The position numbers and the translations under genes are program-made. A stretch of 64,000 nt of DNA from JBHJHP01 sp042219855 (GTDB lineage: Bacteria > Bacteroidota > Bacteroidia > Bacteroidales > UBA5342): NCBI RefSeq assembly GCF_042219855.1, contig NZ_JBHJHP010000001.1, forward strand, positions 124,001 through 188,000, written 5' to 3'. This document shows positions 8,805 to 17,248 of the stretch, piece by piece. How positions within the stretch are numbered: the stretch's first letter is position 1; every line of letters begins with the position of its first letter. The notes under the pieces were generated by a model. It did no database searches and had not been told where the DNA came from. It saw only the letters and a list, made by a program, of their open reading frames with translations.

Positions 8805-9809
8805 ATGCAAAAGACAATACGATTTTACCATATCATTTTAACCATATTATGCTTTTCAGGAATTCAGATTTCGGCTCAGAAACCTGAGTATGATCTGCAG
8901 TTTTATGGTTTTGGCGATAACCGTGAATATGACGGATATGAAAATGCCATATCACAAACCATGCTGGGCGAGCGCACCAGCTTTGCCCTGGGGACTACAC
9001 TTGACGGGATTCACCGGTTCCGTGTTGGTATAGATCACCTCTTTGAATTTGGTAGCGGACTTGATGAACAACTCCCAAAACTAATTGCCTACTATCAGTA
9101 TGACGATGATAAAAAAACATTTTATTTTGGAGCCTTCCCACGGATGAAGCATATTGATTTCCCTTTGGCATTAATTACCGATACGTTTAATTATTACCGT
9201 CCGAATATTGAAGGTTTTTATGCCGATTACCGCTGGAGTTGGGGGCATCAGGGGGGCTTTGTGGACTGGACAAGCCGGCAGACTGATGATCGCAGAGAAA
9301 CATTTATGGCAGCTTTAAGTGGTGAAATAAGGAGTGGTTCTTTCTTTTTTCAGAACTACATCACGCTTTTTCACTATGCTGGGCGTGGAATAAAACGTGA
9401 TAATGAGTTTGTTGAAGACAATTTAGCGCTGGCACTGTATGCCGGATCCGATCTTAACAAGGTACTGCCCTTGCAGGCGGGATATGTCAGGGCAGGTATT
9501 CTGGAATCAACATACAGAAACAGGGGACAAAGTGATGCTTTTCAGAATGCCTGGAGTTTTATAGCAGAAGTGTATGGTGAAATAAAGTATTTTGCCTTAA
9601 GAGTTAATTTTAAACAAGGTGACGGACTCCATATTACAAACGGAGACCGGTATTATGATCTTGAAAATTACCTGAGGACTGATATCATATGGAAATTTCT
9701 TCAAAACGATCATGTTGAAGGTCGCTTTAACCTGTCTTTTCATCTGCTCGATTTTTCTGTTCTGGATCAGTCACAACAACTTTCATTGGTTTACAGGTTT
9801 GGAAAATAG
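8805..9809 (+). CDS. Putative outer-membrane beta-barrel protein
   Basis: Started at the ATG of MQKTIRFYHII (334 residues), it has a signal peptide ending SGIQISAQ, the usual Bacteroidota cleavage context. The rest is rich in aromatic residues and alternating beta-strand patterns (FRVGIDHLFEFGSG, YQYDDDKKTFYFGAFPR, GRFNLSFHLLDFSV) and ends in LSLVYRFGK, like a barrel with a near-terminal aromatic. I do not recognise a named family. An upstream in-frame start would add 30 residues before the signal peptide and is unlikely. It lies 147 bp after the kinase gene and could be a target of that system. Confidence 0.7.
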   Translation: MQKTIRFYHIILTILCFSGIQISAQKPEYDLQFYGFGDNREYDGYENAISQTMLGERTSFALGTTLDGIHRFRVGIDHLFEFGSGLDEQLPKLIAYYQYDDDKKTFYFGAFPRMKHIDFPLALITDTFNYYRPNIEGFYADYRWSWGHQGGFVDWTSRQTDDRRETFMAALSGEIRSGSFFFQNYITLFHYAGRGIKRDNEFVEDNLALALYAGSDLNKVLPLQAGYVRAGILESTYRNRGQSDAFQNAWSFIAEVYGEIKYFALRVNFKQGDGLHITNGDRYYDLENYLRTDIIWKFLQNDHVEGRFNLSFHLLDFSVLDQSQQLSLVYRFGK

Positions 9810-9863
9810 TTGATGTGCAACCTTTTTTTGTGCGCCTTACTCTATAGTACAAAATCAGAATAA

Positions 9864-10265
9864 ATGAAACAAAGAATATTTATCATATTCGTTATGACCG
9901 TTTTAATTGCGGCCTGTACAGAAAGGGAACCTATTGGGAAATGGGATGATATAATAAAACTTTCAACTAAATCTTTGAATTTCAGTTCTAATGGTGATTC
10001 TGCTACTATAACCACTGAAGGTACTTGGTGGTGGATAACGGATGTAGCCGTGGATACGGCATGGTTTTATAATTTTGATGTGAATCAGGAATCTTTAACC
10101 GAATATGTTATTCAGGACAGTTGCTTTTATCTGGAAAGAAAGGACGCAAAGAATCTCTTTATCAGAATTGATCCAAATCCGACAGATTTAAGCCGAATAA
10201 TAAGAATAGGACTGGAAGCAGGAGACTATTTTGATGGGATAACAATTACACAGAACGGAAAATAA
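9864..10265 (+). CDS. Small lipoprotein with a BACON-like domain
   Basis: 133 residues with a lipoprotein signal (hydrophobic stretch, lipobox IAAC at about residue 18). The mature part reads as one beta-sandwich domain: STKSLNFSSNGDSATITTEGTWWW near the start and GDYFDGITITQNGK at the end. This beginning and ITITQ ending are typical of BACON or related Ig-like modules of Bacteroidota, which often act in carbohydrate or mucin binding. It follows the barrel protein by 54 bp and may be its partner at the outer membrane. Confidence 0.65.
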   Translation: MKQRIFIIFVMTVLIAACTEREPIGKWDDIIKLSTKSLNFSSNGDSATITTEGTWWWITDVAVDTAWFYNFDVNQESLTEYVIQDSCFYLERKDAKNLFIRIDPNPTDLSRIIRIGLEAGDYFDGITITQNGK

Positions 10266-10267
10266 AA

Positions 10268-10291
10268 CTGAGAACCTATTTGGGTTCCCAG
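10268..10291 (-). terminator. Hairpin terminator for the small HTH gene
   Basis: CTGAGAACC and GGTTCCCAG pair with one mismatch around a 6-base loop. On the minus strand the stem is followed by GTTTTATTTTC. It overlaps the gene's last codons and lies between two convergent stops. Confidence 0.5.
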
Positions 10292-10449
10292 TAACAACGT
10301 TTAGGTGATACAATAGCATCATCTGTTTTAAGCTCTTTCATCGCTTTATCCACATCTTTTTTATCCAGACCTGCAGCATCTGCAATTTCTCCAGCTTTTA
10401 ACGGTTTTCCGGCGGCCTTAAGCACTTCTAAAACTTTTTCTTTGCTCAT
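10276..10449 (-). CDS. Small helix-turn-helix protein (57 aa)
   Basis: Starting at MSKEKVLEVLKAAG, the protein is a single winged-helix half: a first helix, KPLKAGEIADAAGLDKKDVDKAMKELK as the helix-turn-helix, and a short wing ending RCYWEPK. Upstream in-frame codons give an AT-rich, unlikely extension. It resembles the small MarR-like or Z-alpha-like HTH proteins used as accessory DNA binders. A perfect palindrome at 10565-10579 lies about 115 bp upstream. Function unknown. Confidence 0.7.
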   Translation of the reverse strand: MSKEKVLEVLKAAGKPLKAGEIADAAGLDKKDVDKAMKELKTDDAIVSPKRCYWEPK

Positions 10450-10821
10450 AATCGTAATCTTAAATTTAAAAACGAAAGATAATTTATAATTCATTTTCTT
10501 CAAAATTTCACTTCACCGTTTTATTTAGGCTTTGTAATGTTAAAATCTTTATGTCAGGGGGTGTCTTCGTTTAACGAAGTTTAAAATCAACTTAAATCGG
10601 ATAAAAAAAATTAATTTTAAGGGTATGTGCGGTTTTAATCTGTTATTCAGGGTGATTATGTAAAATGATAAACGTTTTTCGTTGCATCATGTCACGATTG
10701 AAAACATCCAAACAGCGTTACATTTTTCAGGACTCACTTCCCGAAATCATTTCTGTACACCATATATTAAACGTACTACGATTCAACCTTTGGTGTGAAT
10801 ACGGTATAAAAATTCTCCACT
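10450..10821. other. Gene-free divergent gap of about 370 bp
   Basis: It must hold promoters for the small HTH gene (minus) and the P-type ATPase (plus). A palindrome CTTCGTT-T-AACGAAG lies at 10565-10579. I see no exact TAnnTTTG with good spacing and no coding sequence. Confidence 0.6.
10565..10579. promoter_or_regulatory. Perfect 15-bp palindrome, possible operator
   Basis: The two 7-bp arms CTTCGTT and AACGAAG flank one T. It sits in the divergent gap between the small HTH gene and the P-type ATPase, so it could be an operator for either. The binder is unknown. Confidence 0.4.
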
Positions 10822-13269
10822 ATGAAACATTTTGACATTGAAGCATTTAAGAAGATGACTGTTGATGAGGTATATGAAAACCTTGAAGCAAAAGAAAGCG
10901 GCCTCACAGATGATCAGGTAAAAGAACGTGCAAAAGAATTTGGCCCAAATGAGTTAAGCGAAAAGAAAGTAAATCCACTGTTAAAATTTCTGGGATATTT
11001 TTGGGGACCCATTCCCTGGATGATCGAGGTGGCCGCAATATTATCGGCTGTTATTCATCACTGGGAAGATTTCTGGATCATATTTGTTTTGTTGTTGCTG
11101 AACGCTGTAGTTGGGTTCTGGCAGGAGTTTAAAGCAGATGATGCCATCAGTCAGTTGAAGAAAAAACTGGCCCTTAAGGCACGCGTATTCAGAAACGGGA
11201 AGTGGGGAGAGGTGGCATCAGCGGAACTTGTGCCAGGTGATATGGTCAGACTCAGACTTGGTGATATTATACCTGCAGATGTAAAACTGGTAAAAGGAGA
11301 TTATTTAACCATTGACGAATCTGCTTTAACCGGTGAATCATTACCGGTTGAAAAACACAGGAATGATGTGGCCTATTCCGGATCTATTATCCGCCAGGGA
11401 GAAATGGACGGTATAGTCGTGGCAACCGGTCAGAATACATATTTCGGGAAAACGGCAAAGCTTGTTGCTGAAGCTAAAACAATCAGTCACTTTCAGAAAG
11501 CAGTCATTAAAATCGGCCACTATCTTATTGTTCTGGCAGCCATTATGATTGCCATTATTTTTCTGTTGTCGCTTTACAGGCACGAGGACTTCCTGGATAC
11601 ACTGCAATTTGCGCTGGTTCTGACGATTGCAGCTATTCCGGTAGCTCTTCCTGCTGTTTTATCTGTAACAATGGCTGTTGGAGCTTCAGTTTTAGCTAAA
11701 AAGAAAGCTATTGTAAGTAAACTGGTTGCTATTGAGGAGATGGCAGGAATGGATGTCCTTTGTTCAGATAAAACCGGCACCATCACAAAAAACGAGTTGA
11801 CACTGTCTGAAGTCAGACCCCTGGGAAAATATAAACCGGAGGATGTTTTGCTGTATGGATCACTGGCATCACGAGAGGAGGACAAGGATCCCATTGATAC
11901 AGCCATTATCAACGATGCAATGGCTGATGATACCGTCAGAAAATTATTTGAAGGCTGCCATGTTATTGATTTTAAGCCTTTTGATCCCGTAATAAAACGG
12001 AGTGAAGCAAGTGTGTCTATTCCGGTTAAAGGAAATGTTTCAGTTGCAAAAGGAGCACCTCAGGTCATTCTTAACCTGTTATCAGAAAAATCGGCAAAAA
12101 CTATATCTGGAGCAGTCAATGATCAAATCGATGAATTTGCTTCAAAAGGATTCAGGGCATTGGGCGTAGCTTTAAAGGAAGAGAAAAGTGACTGGGAATA
12201 CGTAGGATTGATTCCGCTTTTTGACCCGCCAAGGGAAGATTCTGCTGATACCATTGCCATGGCAGAAAAAATGGGTGTTAGTGTAAAAATGATCACCGGA
12301 GATCATCTGGCTATTGCCAGGCAGACCGCCCGCAAGGTTAATCTTGGGGATCATATAAGCGAGGCGACGGAATTTTTGGATAAACCGGATAATGAGGCTA
12401 TTGGAATCATCGAGAAATCAGATGGATTTGCACAGGTTTTCCCCGAACACAAATACCGGATTGTTGAGTTGTTGCAGCAGCAAAAACATATTGTAGGTAT
12501 GACTGGTGATGGTGTAAATGATGCTCCGGCGCTTAAAAAGGCAGATGCAGGTTTGGCTGTAGCCGGGGCTACAGATGCTGCAAAATCAGCAGCAGATATT
12601 GTCATGACATCACCAGGCCTTTCTGTTTTAATTGATGCCATAAAGGAGAGCAGAAAGATCTTCCAGCGCATGAACAGTTATGCCATATACAGGATTGCAG
12701 AAACGATCAGGGTTTTGTTCTTTATCACACTGGCCATCATCGCCTTTAATTTTTATCCAATTACGGCCATAATGATCGTATTACTGGCACTGTTTAATGA
12801 TGCTCCGATCATGGCTATCGCATACGATAATGTAAGGTACTCCAATGAACCCGAACGTTGGAACATGAGAGTCATTCTGAGTATGGCGACATTTTTGGGT
12901 ATTATTGGTGTAATCAGCTCCTTCGGTATATTTTATATCGGACAACAGGTTCTCGATCTGACCAAGGATCAGATTCAGACATTTATTTTTCTGAAGCTGG
13001 CAATTGCCGGGCACCTGACGATTTTCCTGACCCGGACCAAAGGTCCGTTCTGGTCCATAAAACCGAGTGCAACGATGTTCTGGGCGGCAGTCATTACAAA
13101 AATACTCGCCACGTTTGTGGCTGTTTATGGCTGGTTCATTACACCAATATCATGGACACTGGCTCTTTATATCTGGGGTTATGCCATTGCAGCATTTTTA
13201 ATTACAGACTTTTTGAAAGTAAGAATATACAAGGTACTGGATCATGAAGATATGATCTTTAAGAAATAG
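10822..13269 (+). CDS. Plasma-membrane H+-ATPase type P-type ATPase (P3A-like)
   Basis: The 815-residue protein has all catalytic parts of a P-type ATPase: TGES at residues 170-173 (actuator), the phosphorylated D316 in CSDKTGT, an N-domain, MITGDH and the hinge TGDGVNDAPALKKADAGLAV. The membrane segments and the N-terminal cation-ATPase domain (LTDDQVKERAKEFGPNEL) match the plasma-membrane proton pumps of group III found in plants, fungi and some prokaryotes. It lacks N-terminal CXXC metal-binding domains. It would export protons at the cost of ATP. It stands alone with a strong terminator behind it. Proton specificity is inferred from overall resemblance. Confidence 0.9.
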   Translation: MKHFDIEAFKKMTVDEVYENLEAKESGLTDDQVKERAKEFGPNELSEKKVNPLLKFLGYFWGPIPWMIEVAAILSAVIHHWEDFWIIFVLLLLNAVVGFWQEFKADDAISQLKKKLALKARVFRNGKWGEVASAELVPGDMVRLRLGDIIPADVKLVKGDYLTIDESALTGESLPVEKHRNDVAYSGSIIRQGEMDGIVVATGQNTYFGKTAKLVAEAKTISHFQKAVIKIGHYLIVLAAIMIAIIFLLSLYRHEDFLDTLQFALVLTIAAIPVALPAVLSVTMAVGASVLAKKKAIVSKLVAIEEMAGMDVLCSDKTGTITKNELTLSEVRPLGKYKPEDVLLYGSLASREEDKDPIDTAIINDAMADDTVRKLFEGCHVIDFKPFDPVIKRSEASVSIPVKGNVSVAKGAPQVILNLLSEKSAKTISGAVNDQIDEFASKGFRALGVALKEEKSDWEYVGLIPLFDPPREDSADTIAMAEKMGVSVKMITGDHLAIARQTARKVNLGDHISEATEFLDKPDNEAIGIIEKSDGFAQVFPEHKYRIVELLQQQKHIVGMTGDGVNDAPALKKADAGLAVAGATDAAKSAADIVMTSPGLSVLIDAIKESRKIFQRMNSYAIYRIAETIRVLFFITLAIIAFNFYPITAIMIVLLALFNDAPIMAIAYDNVRYSNEPERWNMRVILSMATFLGIIGVISSFGIFYIGQQVLDLTKDQIQTFIFLKLAIAGHLTIFLTRTKGPFWSIKPSATMFWAAVITKILATFVAVYGWFITPISWTLALYIWGYAIAAFLITDFLKVRIYKVLDHEDMIFKK

Positions 13270-13303
13270 CTCAACCATAGAGTCTTGGTTAACATTTGGA
13301 CAG

Positions 13304-13335
13304 GTCCCGGCTGACTCATTTTGCCGGGACTTTTT
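13304..13335 (+). terminator. Rho-independent terminator of the P-type ATPase
   Basis: GTCCCGGC at 13304-13311 pairs perfectly with GCCGGGAC at 13323-13330 around an 11-base loop, followed by TTTTT. Confidence 0.85.
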
Positions 13336-13395
13336 AATTGCCTTTAGCTGTTATTTTTTATAACTTTATCCTACCTTTCATTAATTTATTGAACC

Positions 13396-14364
13396 ATGAA
13401 AAAGATTTTATTTGCCATTTGTTTTTTAGGATTAGTTCGTTCATCCGTATATCCACAGGATTATGATAGAATTATATATGTTTGGGATACAATTACATTT
13501 GAAAAGCCTTATGAATATTTGGAAGTTGATACATCATCGCAAAATATCTGGCAAATAGGCCAACCTCAGAAATCTATCTTTGAAAGTGCTTATAGTGGGA
13601 AAAATGTAATTGTAACTGATACAGTAAAATCTTATCCGGCAAATAACTACTCTTATTTTGACATAAAAATTGGAAGGTTTAATTATCCTGACTACTATCC
13701 ATATGATTTATTTATTGAATTCAAACAAAAATATGATACAGATACCTTAAAAGATGGGGGGTATATAACAATATCTTATGACAATGGTAAAAGCTGGTTA
13801 AATGTTTTTAAGGATACTTCATATTTTTTTAATGAAACACCAAGGAGTCTTTATAATGGATATTATGAGTATATGACAACTAAATTAACAAATGAAGAGA
13901 TTGGATTCAGTGGAAATTCTCAGAGTTGGCAAAACATAATTTTAGCATGGTATGTACTTCCAGCTGGATTAAAAACTATGAAGTTCGATGCAATGGATAC
14001 ATTAATCATTCGCTTTAATTTTATCAGTGATAGCGTGGATACTGGCAAAGAAGGATGGATGATTGATGATATTAAGTTGTATTCCGTGGATTTAGGTAAT
14101 AATATTGAGTATAATGATCTGAAAGAAATAATAACAATCTATCCCAATCCATCTTCTGGCATTCTGAATATTCGTCTGAAGGCTGTATACAAAAAGATAC
14201 AGGTTGATGTTTATGACCTGACAGGAAAAATGGTATTGAACGAAATTTTTAACGATAAATACGAAGTGGCGCTTTCCGTCAATAACTTATTACCGGGGAC
14301 TTATATCATAAAAGTAAATCCAGACAATGAAATCTCAGCATTAAAATACATTGTGGTGCAATAA
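13396..14364 (+). CDS. Secreted protein with a T9SS type A C-terminal sorting domain
   Basis: 322 residues. A signal peptide (MKKILFAICFLGLVRSSVYPQ) is followed by a beta-rich domain (about 25-235) with Tyr/Asn/Asp-rich strands and a WMIDDIKLY ending typical of jelly-roll or MAM-like modules. The last 75 residues are the Por/T9SS sorting domain: IYPNPSSGILNIRL, VDVYDLTGKMV, LLPGTYIIKV. This directs export through the type IX system and release or anchoring at the surface. The passenger has no catalytic motif I recognise. The gene is more AT-rich than the preceding ATPase, which suggests an accessory gene. Confidence 0.85.
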   Translation: MKKILFAICFLGLVRSSVYPQDYDRIIYVWDTITFEKPYEYLEVDTSSQNIWQIGQPQKSIFESAYSGKNVIVTDTVKSYPANNYSYFDIKIGRFNYPDYYPYDLFIEFKQKYDTDTLKDGGYITISYDNGKSWLNVFKDTSYFFNETPRSLYNGYYEYMTTKLTNEEIGFSGNSQSWQNIILAWYVLPAGLKTMKFDAMDTLIIRFNFISDSVDTGKEGWMIDDIKLYSVDLGNNIEYNDLKEIITIYPNPSSGILNIRLKAVYKKIQVDVYDLTGKMVLNEIFNDKYEVALSVNNLLPGTYIIKVNPDNEISALKYIVVQ

Positions 14365-14405
14365 TTGAACATGATTATGTTATTCAATTTGTTGTTTTAG
14401 TTAAA

Positions 14406-14436
14406 TTTGATTGTTGATCCATATTGATTAACTTTC
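14406..14436 (+). promoter_or_regulatory. Candidate promoter of the metallo-beta-lactamase gene
   Basis: TTTG at 14406-14409, a 19-bp spacer, then TAACTTTC at 14429-14436 (7 of 8 matches to TAnnTTTG). The start codon is 18 bp further on. Confidence 0.45.
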
Positions 14437-14456
14437 TGAAGTAATTTCTGAAGTAT
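14433..14456 (+). repeat. 12-bp tandem duplication at the lactamase start
   Basis: TTTCTGAAGTAA is followed directly by TTTCTGAAGTAT. The second copy ends inside the ATG start codon at 14455. It occupies the ribosome-binding region. Confidence 0.8.
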
Positions 14457-15231
14457 GAGAAGTATATTTCTTTTGGGCTGTTTTTTAGCTTATTCCCTTT
14501 TTTTTAATGCACAGTCAGTACCTGTTTTGAATGATGCAAACGGTTTTAGCGATAAAACTATAAAAATATCAGACGATGTAAGCCTTATTCGAATCTCGGA
14601 TGATGCCTATATCCATGTTTCTTTTTCTAAGGTAGAGGGGTATGGCAGGGTAGGTGCCAATGGATTAGTATTAACCGATAAGGGCAAAGCTTTTCTTTTT
14701 GATTCTCCCTGGAACGATGCACAAACAGAAATTCTGCTGAATTACCTGAAAGATTCTTTGCATTTAAAAGTAGTCGGTTTTGTTCCTAATCACTGGCATG
14801 AAGACTGTATGGGTGGATTACAGTATATTCAGGATCAGCACATCCTGTCGTATGCCAATGAACAAACCAGGGAGATTTGCCATGAAAAAGGACTTCCAGT
14901 TCCTTTGTTTGGATTCAGGGATTCTTTGTTTTTAGAATTCGGGAGCAAAACAATAAAATGTTTTTACCTTGGTGCTGCTCATTCACTTGATAACATTGTG
15001 GTCTGGATTCCTTCGGAACAAATTTTATTCCCCGGATGTATTGTTAAAAGTCTAAATTCCCGAAACCTTGGCAATACAGCTGATGGTGACCTGAACGCAT
15101 ATCCTGAAACGATCAGAAAACTTCAGAAGCAGTTTTCCGAGGCAAAAATTGTTATTCCCGGACACGGACAATATGGTGGAATGGAATTGATTAAGCATAC
15201 CCTGGAACTGGCAAACGAAAAGATGGAATGA
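14455..15231 (+). CDS. Subclass B1 metallo-beta-lactamase, CcrA/CfiA-like
   Basis: 258 residues with a cleavable signal peptide (about 20 residues, ending FFNAQ). All zinc ligands of subclass B1 are present: H113, H115 and D117 in NHWHEDC, H176 in AHSLDNIVVW, C195 in FPGCIVKS and H237 in IPGHGQYGG. The NHWHxDCxGGL block, with Cys after the Asp, and the later GNTADGDLNAYPETIRKL block resemble CcrA of Bacteroides fragilis. The expected activity is zinc-dependent hydrolysis of beta-lactams, including carbapenems, in the periplasm. No insertion sequence adjoins it, so it looks like a resident gene; its expression level and substrate range cannot be read here. Confidence 0.88.
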   Translation: MRSIFLLGCFLAYSLFFNAQSVPVLNDANGFSDKTIKISDDVSLIRISDDAYIHVSFSKVEGYGRVGANGLVLTDKGKAFLFDSPWNDAQTEILLNYLKDSLHLKVVGFVPNHWHEDCMGGLQYIQDQHILSYANEQTREICHEKGLPVPLFGFRDSLFLEFGSKTIKCFYLGAAHSLDNIVVWIPSEQILFPGCIVKSLNSRNLGNTADGDLNAYPETIRKLQKQFSEAKIVIPGHGQYGGMELIKHTLELANEKME

Positions 15232-15252
15232 TGAAATTTTAAATCATTTCTG

Positions 15253-15260
15253 TAACTTTG
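15253..15260 (+). promoter_or_regulatory. -7 element just before the MNT gene
   Basis: TAACTTTG is an exact TAnnTTTG match, but it ends only 4 bp before the ATG at 15265. If active, the transcript would be leaderless or start at a later codon. Confidence 0.35.
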
Positions 15261-15264
15261 GTAT

Positions 15265-15582
15265 ATGAAGAAAAAAACACGTTACATATCAAGATTAATA
15301 AAACAATCAGTGAATCATATTGACCCAAATGCCGAGGTGATTTTATATGGATCAAGGGCAAGGGGAGACGAGAGGCCTGATTCTGATTGGGATATTTTGG
15401 TATTAACAAATTATAATCCTGATGTTTTAGCAGAAAGAAAATTCAGAACAGTTCTTTATGAATTGGAATTAACTACCGGAGAATCTTTTTCACTTTTTGT
15501 GTATTCCAAAAGCGATTGGACGAATGTTCAAAATAAAACCCCATTTTTTATGAATGTAAGTCAGGAGGGAATTAATATATGA
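15265..15582 (+). CDS. MNT-type nucleotidyltransferase (partner of HEPN)
   Basis: This 105-residue minimal nucleotidyltransferase domain carries LYGSRARGDERPDSDWDILVL, the GSxARG...SDxD active-site pattern of the DNA polymerase beta superfamily; both metal-binding Asp are present. A third acidic position is not obvious. In MNT/HEPN pairs the MNT protein is typically the antitoxin, and in studied cases it modifies the HEPN toxin by adding AMP. The next gene overlaps its stop by 4 bp (ATGA). Confidence 0.9.
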   Translation: MKKKTRYISRLIKQSVNHIDPNAEVILYGSRARGDERPDSDWDILVLTNYNPDVLAERKFRTVLYELELTTGESFSLFVYSKSDWTNVQNKTPFFMNVSQEGINI

Positions 15583-15980
15583 CGGATGAAGAAAGAATCC
15601 AGTATGTTAAATACAGAATTTCATCTGCCTGGCAGACTTATGAAGCTGCTAACGTTTTAGCTGAGAAAGGTTTTTGGAATTCCGCTGTAAACAGGTTGTA
15701 TTATTCTCTTTTTTATGCTGTTAATGCGTTACTTGTTTTACATGAAATTCAAACAAAGTCACATTCGTCTACTAAAAGCCAGTTTTCATTACATTTTGTA
15801 AAAACAGGGGTATTTGATAAAAAATATGGTTTGCTTTTGTCTGAACTTTTTGATTGGAGGCAGAAGGGGGATTATGAAAATATTTTTGATTATGATAATG
15901 AATCGGTTAAACCTTTGTTTGATCCGGTGAAAGAAATGATAGATTTAATTGAAGCGGAAATAGCCAAATCAATAAAGTGA
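15579..15980 (+). CDS. HEPN-domain protein (putative toxin of an MNT/HEPN pair)
   Basis: The 133-residue all-alpha protein has the HEPN core: NSAVNRLYYSLFYAVNALLVL, then KSHSSTKSQFSLHFVKTG and LLSELFDWRQKGDYENIF. This is the PF05168-like form. A classic RxxxxH ribonuclease motif is not evident, so toxicity is uncertain; it may be a regulated partner instead. Translationally coupled to the MNT gene upstream. The pair lies between the beta-lactamase and a ModF-like ATPase. Confidence 0.85.
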   Translation: MTDEERIQYVKYRISSAWQTYEAANVLAEKGFWNSAVNRLYYSLFYAVNALLVLHEIQTKSHSSTKSQFSLHFVKTGVFDKKYGLLLSELFDWRQKGDYENIFDYDNESVKPLFDPVKEMIDLIEAEIAKSIK

Positions 15981-16004
15981 ATCATATTTCTTATAAAAAT
16001 CTAA

Positions 16005-17231
16005 ATGGCACTCCATCACGCAGCATTTTATATTTCCAATAACGATAATAAGGAGCAGTTGATAGATGATCTGTTTAAAGGACGCATCTTAAAACCCCTT
16101 TCAGAATTAAAAGGCGAGCTTTTCTCTGATATTACCCTGAAAAAAATAATTGCTGAGGAAATCAGACACGAACATTTCGGGATCATTCAAAGTCCTAAGA
16201 ACAGTTTTCAGAAATACTCGGAAGGTGAAAAGAAGAAATTATTGTTGCAGTGGATTATCGATCAGGAGCCGGATTACATCATTGTAGATAATATTTTTGA
16301 TCATCTGGATGTAGCTTCACAGGAAAGCATTGCAAAAAGGCTTATTGAGTTAAGCCAAAGAGTTGTAGTTATTCAGATCGCCAACCGGAAGGATGATATT
16401 TTGTCTTTTATTGGTAAAATATATGTTGATACTGATGGAACTTTTACAAAATACGACAGATCTGTTATTAATAACCCAGACAGTACCATGTATTTTGTGA
16501 ATGCTGTTCCACAACCAATCCAGACTTATTCGGATTTCGATAATCCCTTGATAGAATTTAAAAACGTCAATGTATCATACGATGGACGCCCAATTGTTAA
16601 AGACATAAACTGGCGTATTAACCAGGGAGATTTCTGGCAACTCATGGGGCCTAATGGTTCCGGTAAAAGCACATTGTTATCATTGATTAATGGCCACAAT
16701 TCCAAAGCATACGGACAGGATATTACCCTGTTTGGTTTGAAAAAGGGGAGTGGCGAAAGCATCTGGGAAATTCGCAAAAAAATCGGATACTTTTCGTCGG
16801 ATATGGCTCAACAGTTTTCCCGAATGGATTCCGTAGAACACATGATAATTTCAGGTTTTCTGGATTCCATAGGATTATATGTTAAGCCAACAGATATTCA
16901 ACGGGAAAGAGCTCAGGAATGGATGAACCTGCTAAGAATGGGGCATCTGAAAAAGAGGTATTTTCAGAAACTTTCATTTGGTCAGCAGCGTTTGGTTTTA
17001 CTGGCCAGAGCCATGGTTAAACATCCGCCTTTACTTATTCTGGATGAACCAACCGTTGGACTGGATGATGAAAACGTTATGTTATTTAATCAACTGATTA
17101 ATAAAATTGCAGAAGAGACTTCTACGACCATTTTGTTTGTATCACACCGCAAAGAAGCCGGACTGGTGCCAATACAGATTTATGAGTTGTTTCCGGGAGA
17201 TGAAGGATCGATTGGCAGATCAAGAAAGTAA
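16005..17231 (+). CDS. ModF/PhrA-like double ABC ATPase with a degenerate first half
   Basis: 408 residues in two ABC halves. The second half is intact: Walker A GPNGSGKST at 215-223, signature LSFGQQ, Walker B LLILDEPTVGLD and an H-loop in FVSHRKE. The first half keeps a signature-like YSEGEKKKLLLQWI (about 70-85) and an Asp-rich DYIIVDNIFDHLD, but has no Walker A. E. coli ModF (about 490) has two full halves, so this one seems to have lost the N-terminal nucleotide site. No membrane segments. ModF-type proteins are linked to molybdate operons, but no mod genes are nearby, so the role is open. It starts 24 bp after the HEPN gene. Confidence 0.8.
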   Translation: MALHHAAFYISNNDNKEQLIDDLFKGRILKPLSELKGELFSDITLKKIIAEEIRHEHFGIIQSPKNSFQKYSEGEKKKLLLQWIIDQEPDYIIVDNIFDHLDVASQESIAKRLIELSQRVVVIQIANRKDDILSFIGKIYVDTDGTFTKYDRSVINNPDSTMYFVNAVPQPIQTYSDFDNPLIEFKNVNVSYDGRPIVKDINWRINQGDFWQLMGPNGSGKSTLLSLINGHNSKAYGQDITLFGLKKGSGESIWEIRKKIGYFSSDMAQQFSRMDSVEHMIISGFLDSIGLYVKPTDIQRERAQEWMNLLRMGHLKKRYFQKLSFGQQRLVLLARAMVKHPPLLILDEPTVGLDDENVMLFNQLINKIAEETSTTILFVSHRKEAGLVPIQIYELFPGDEGSIGRSRK

Positions 17232-17248
17232 TATCCGTTTCATTCGTT

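Noticed and set aside
16005..16620. Frameshift explaining the missing Walker A in the ModF-like protein
   Set aside because: The upstream space is only 24 bp to the HEPN gene, and no P-loop is visible in other frames nearby.
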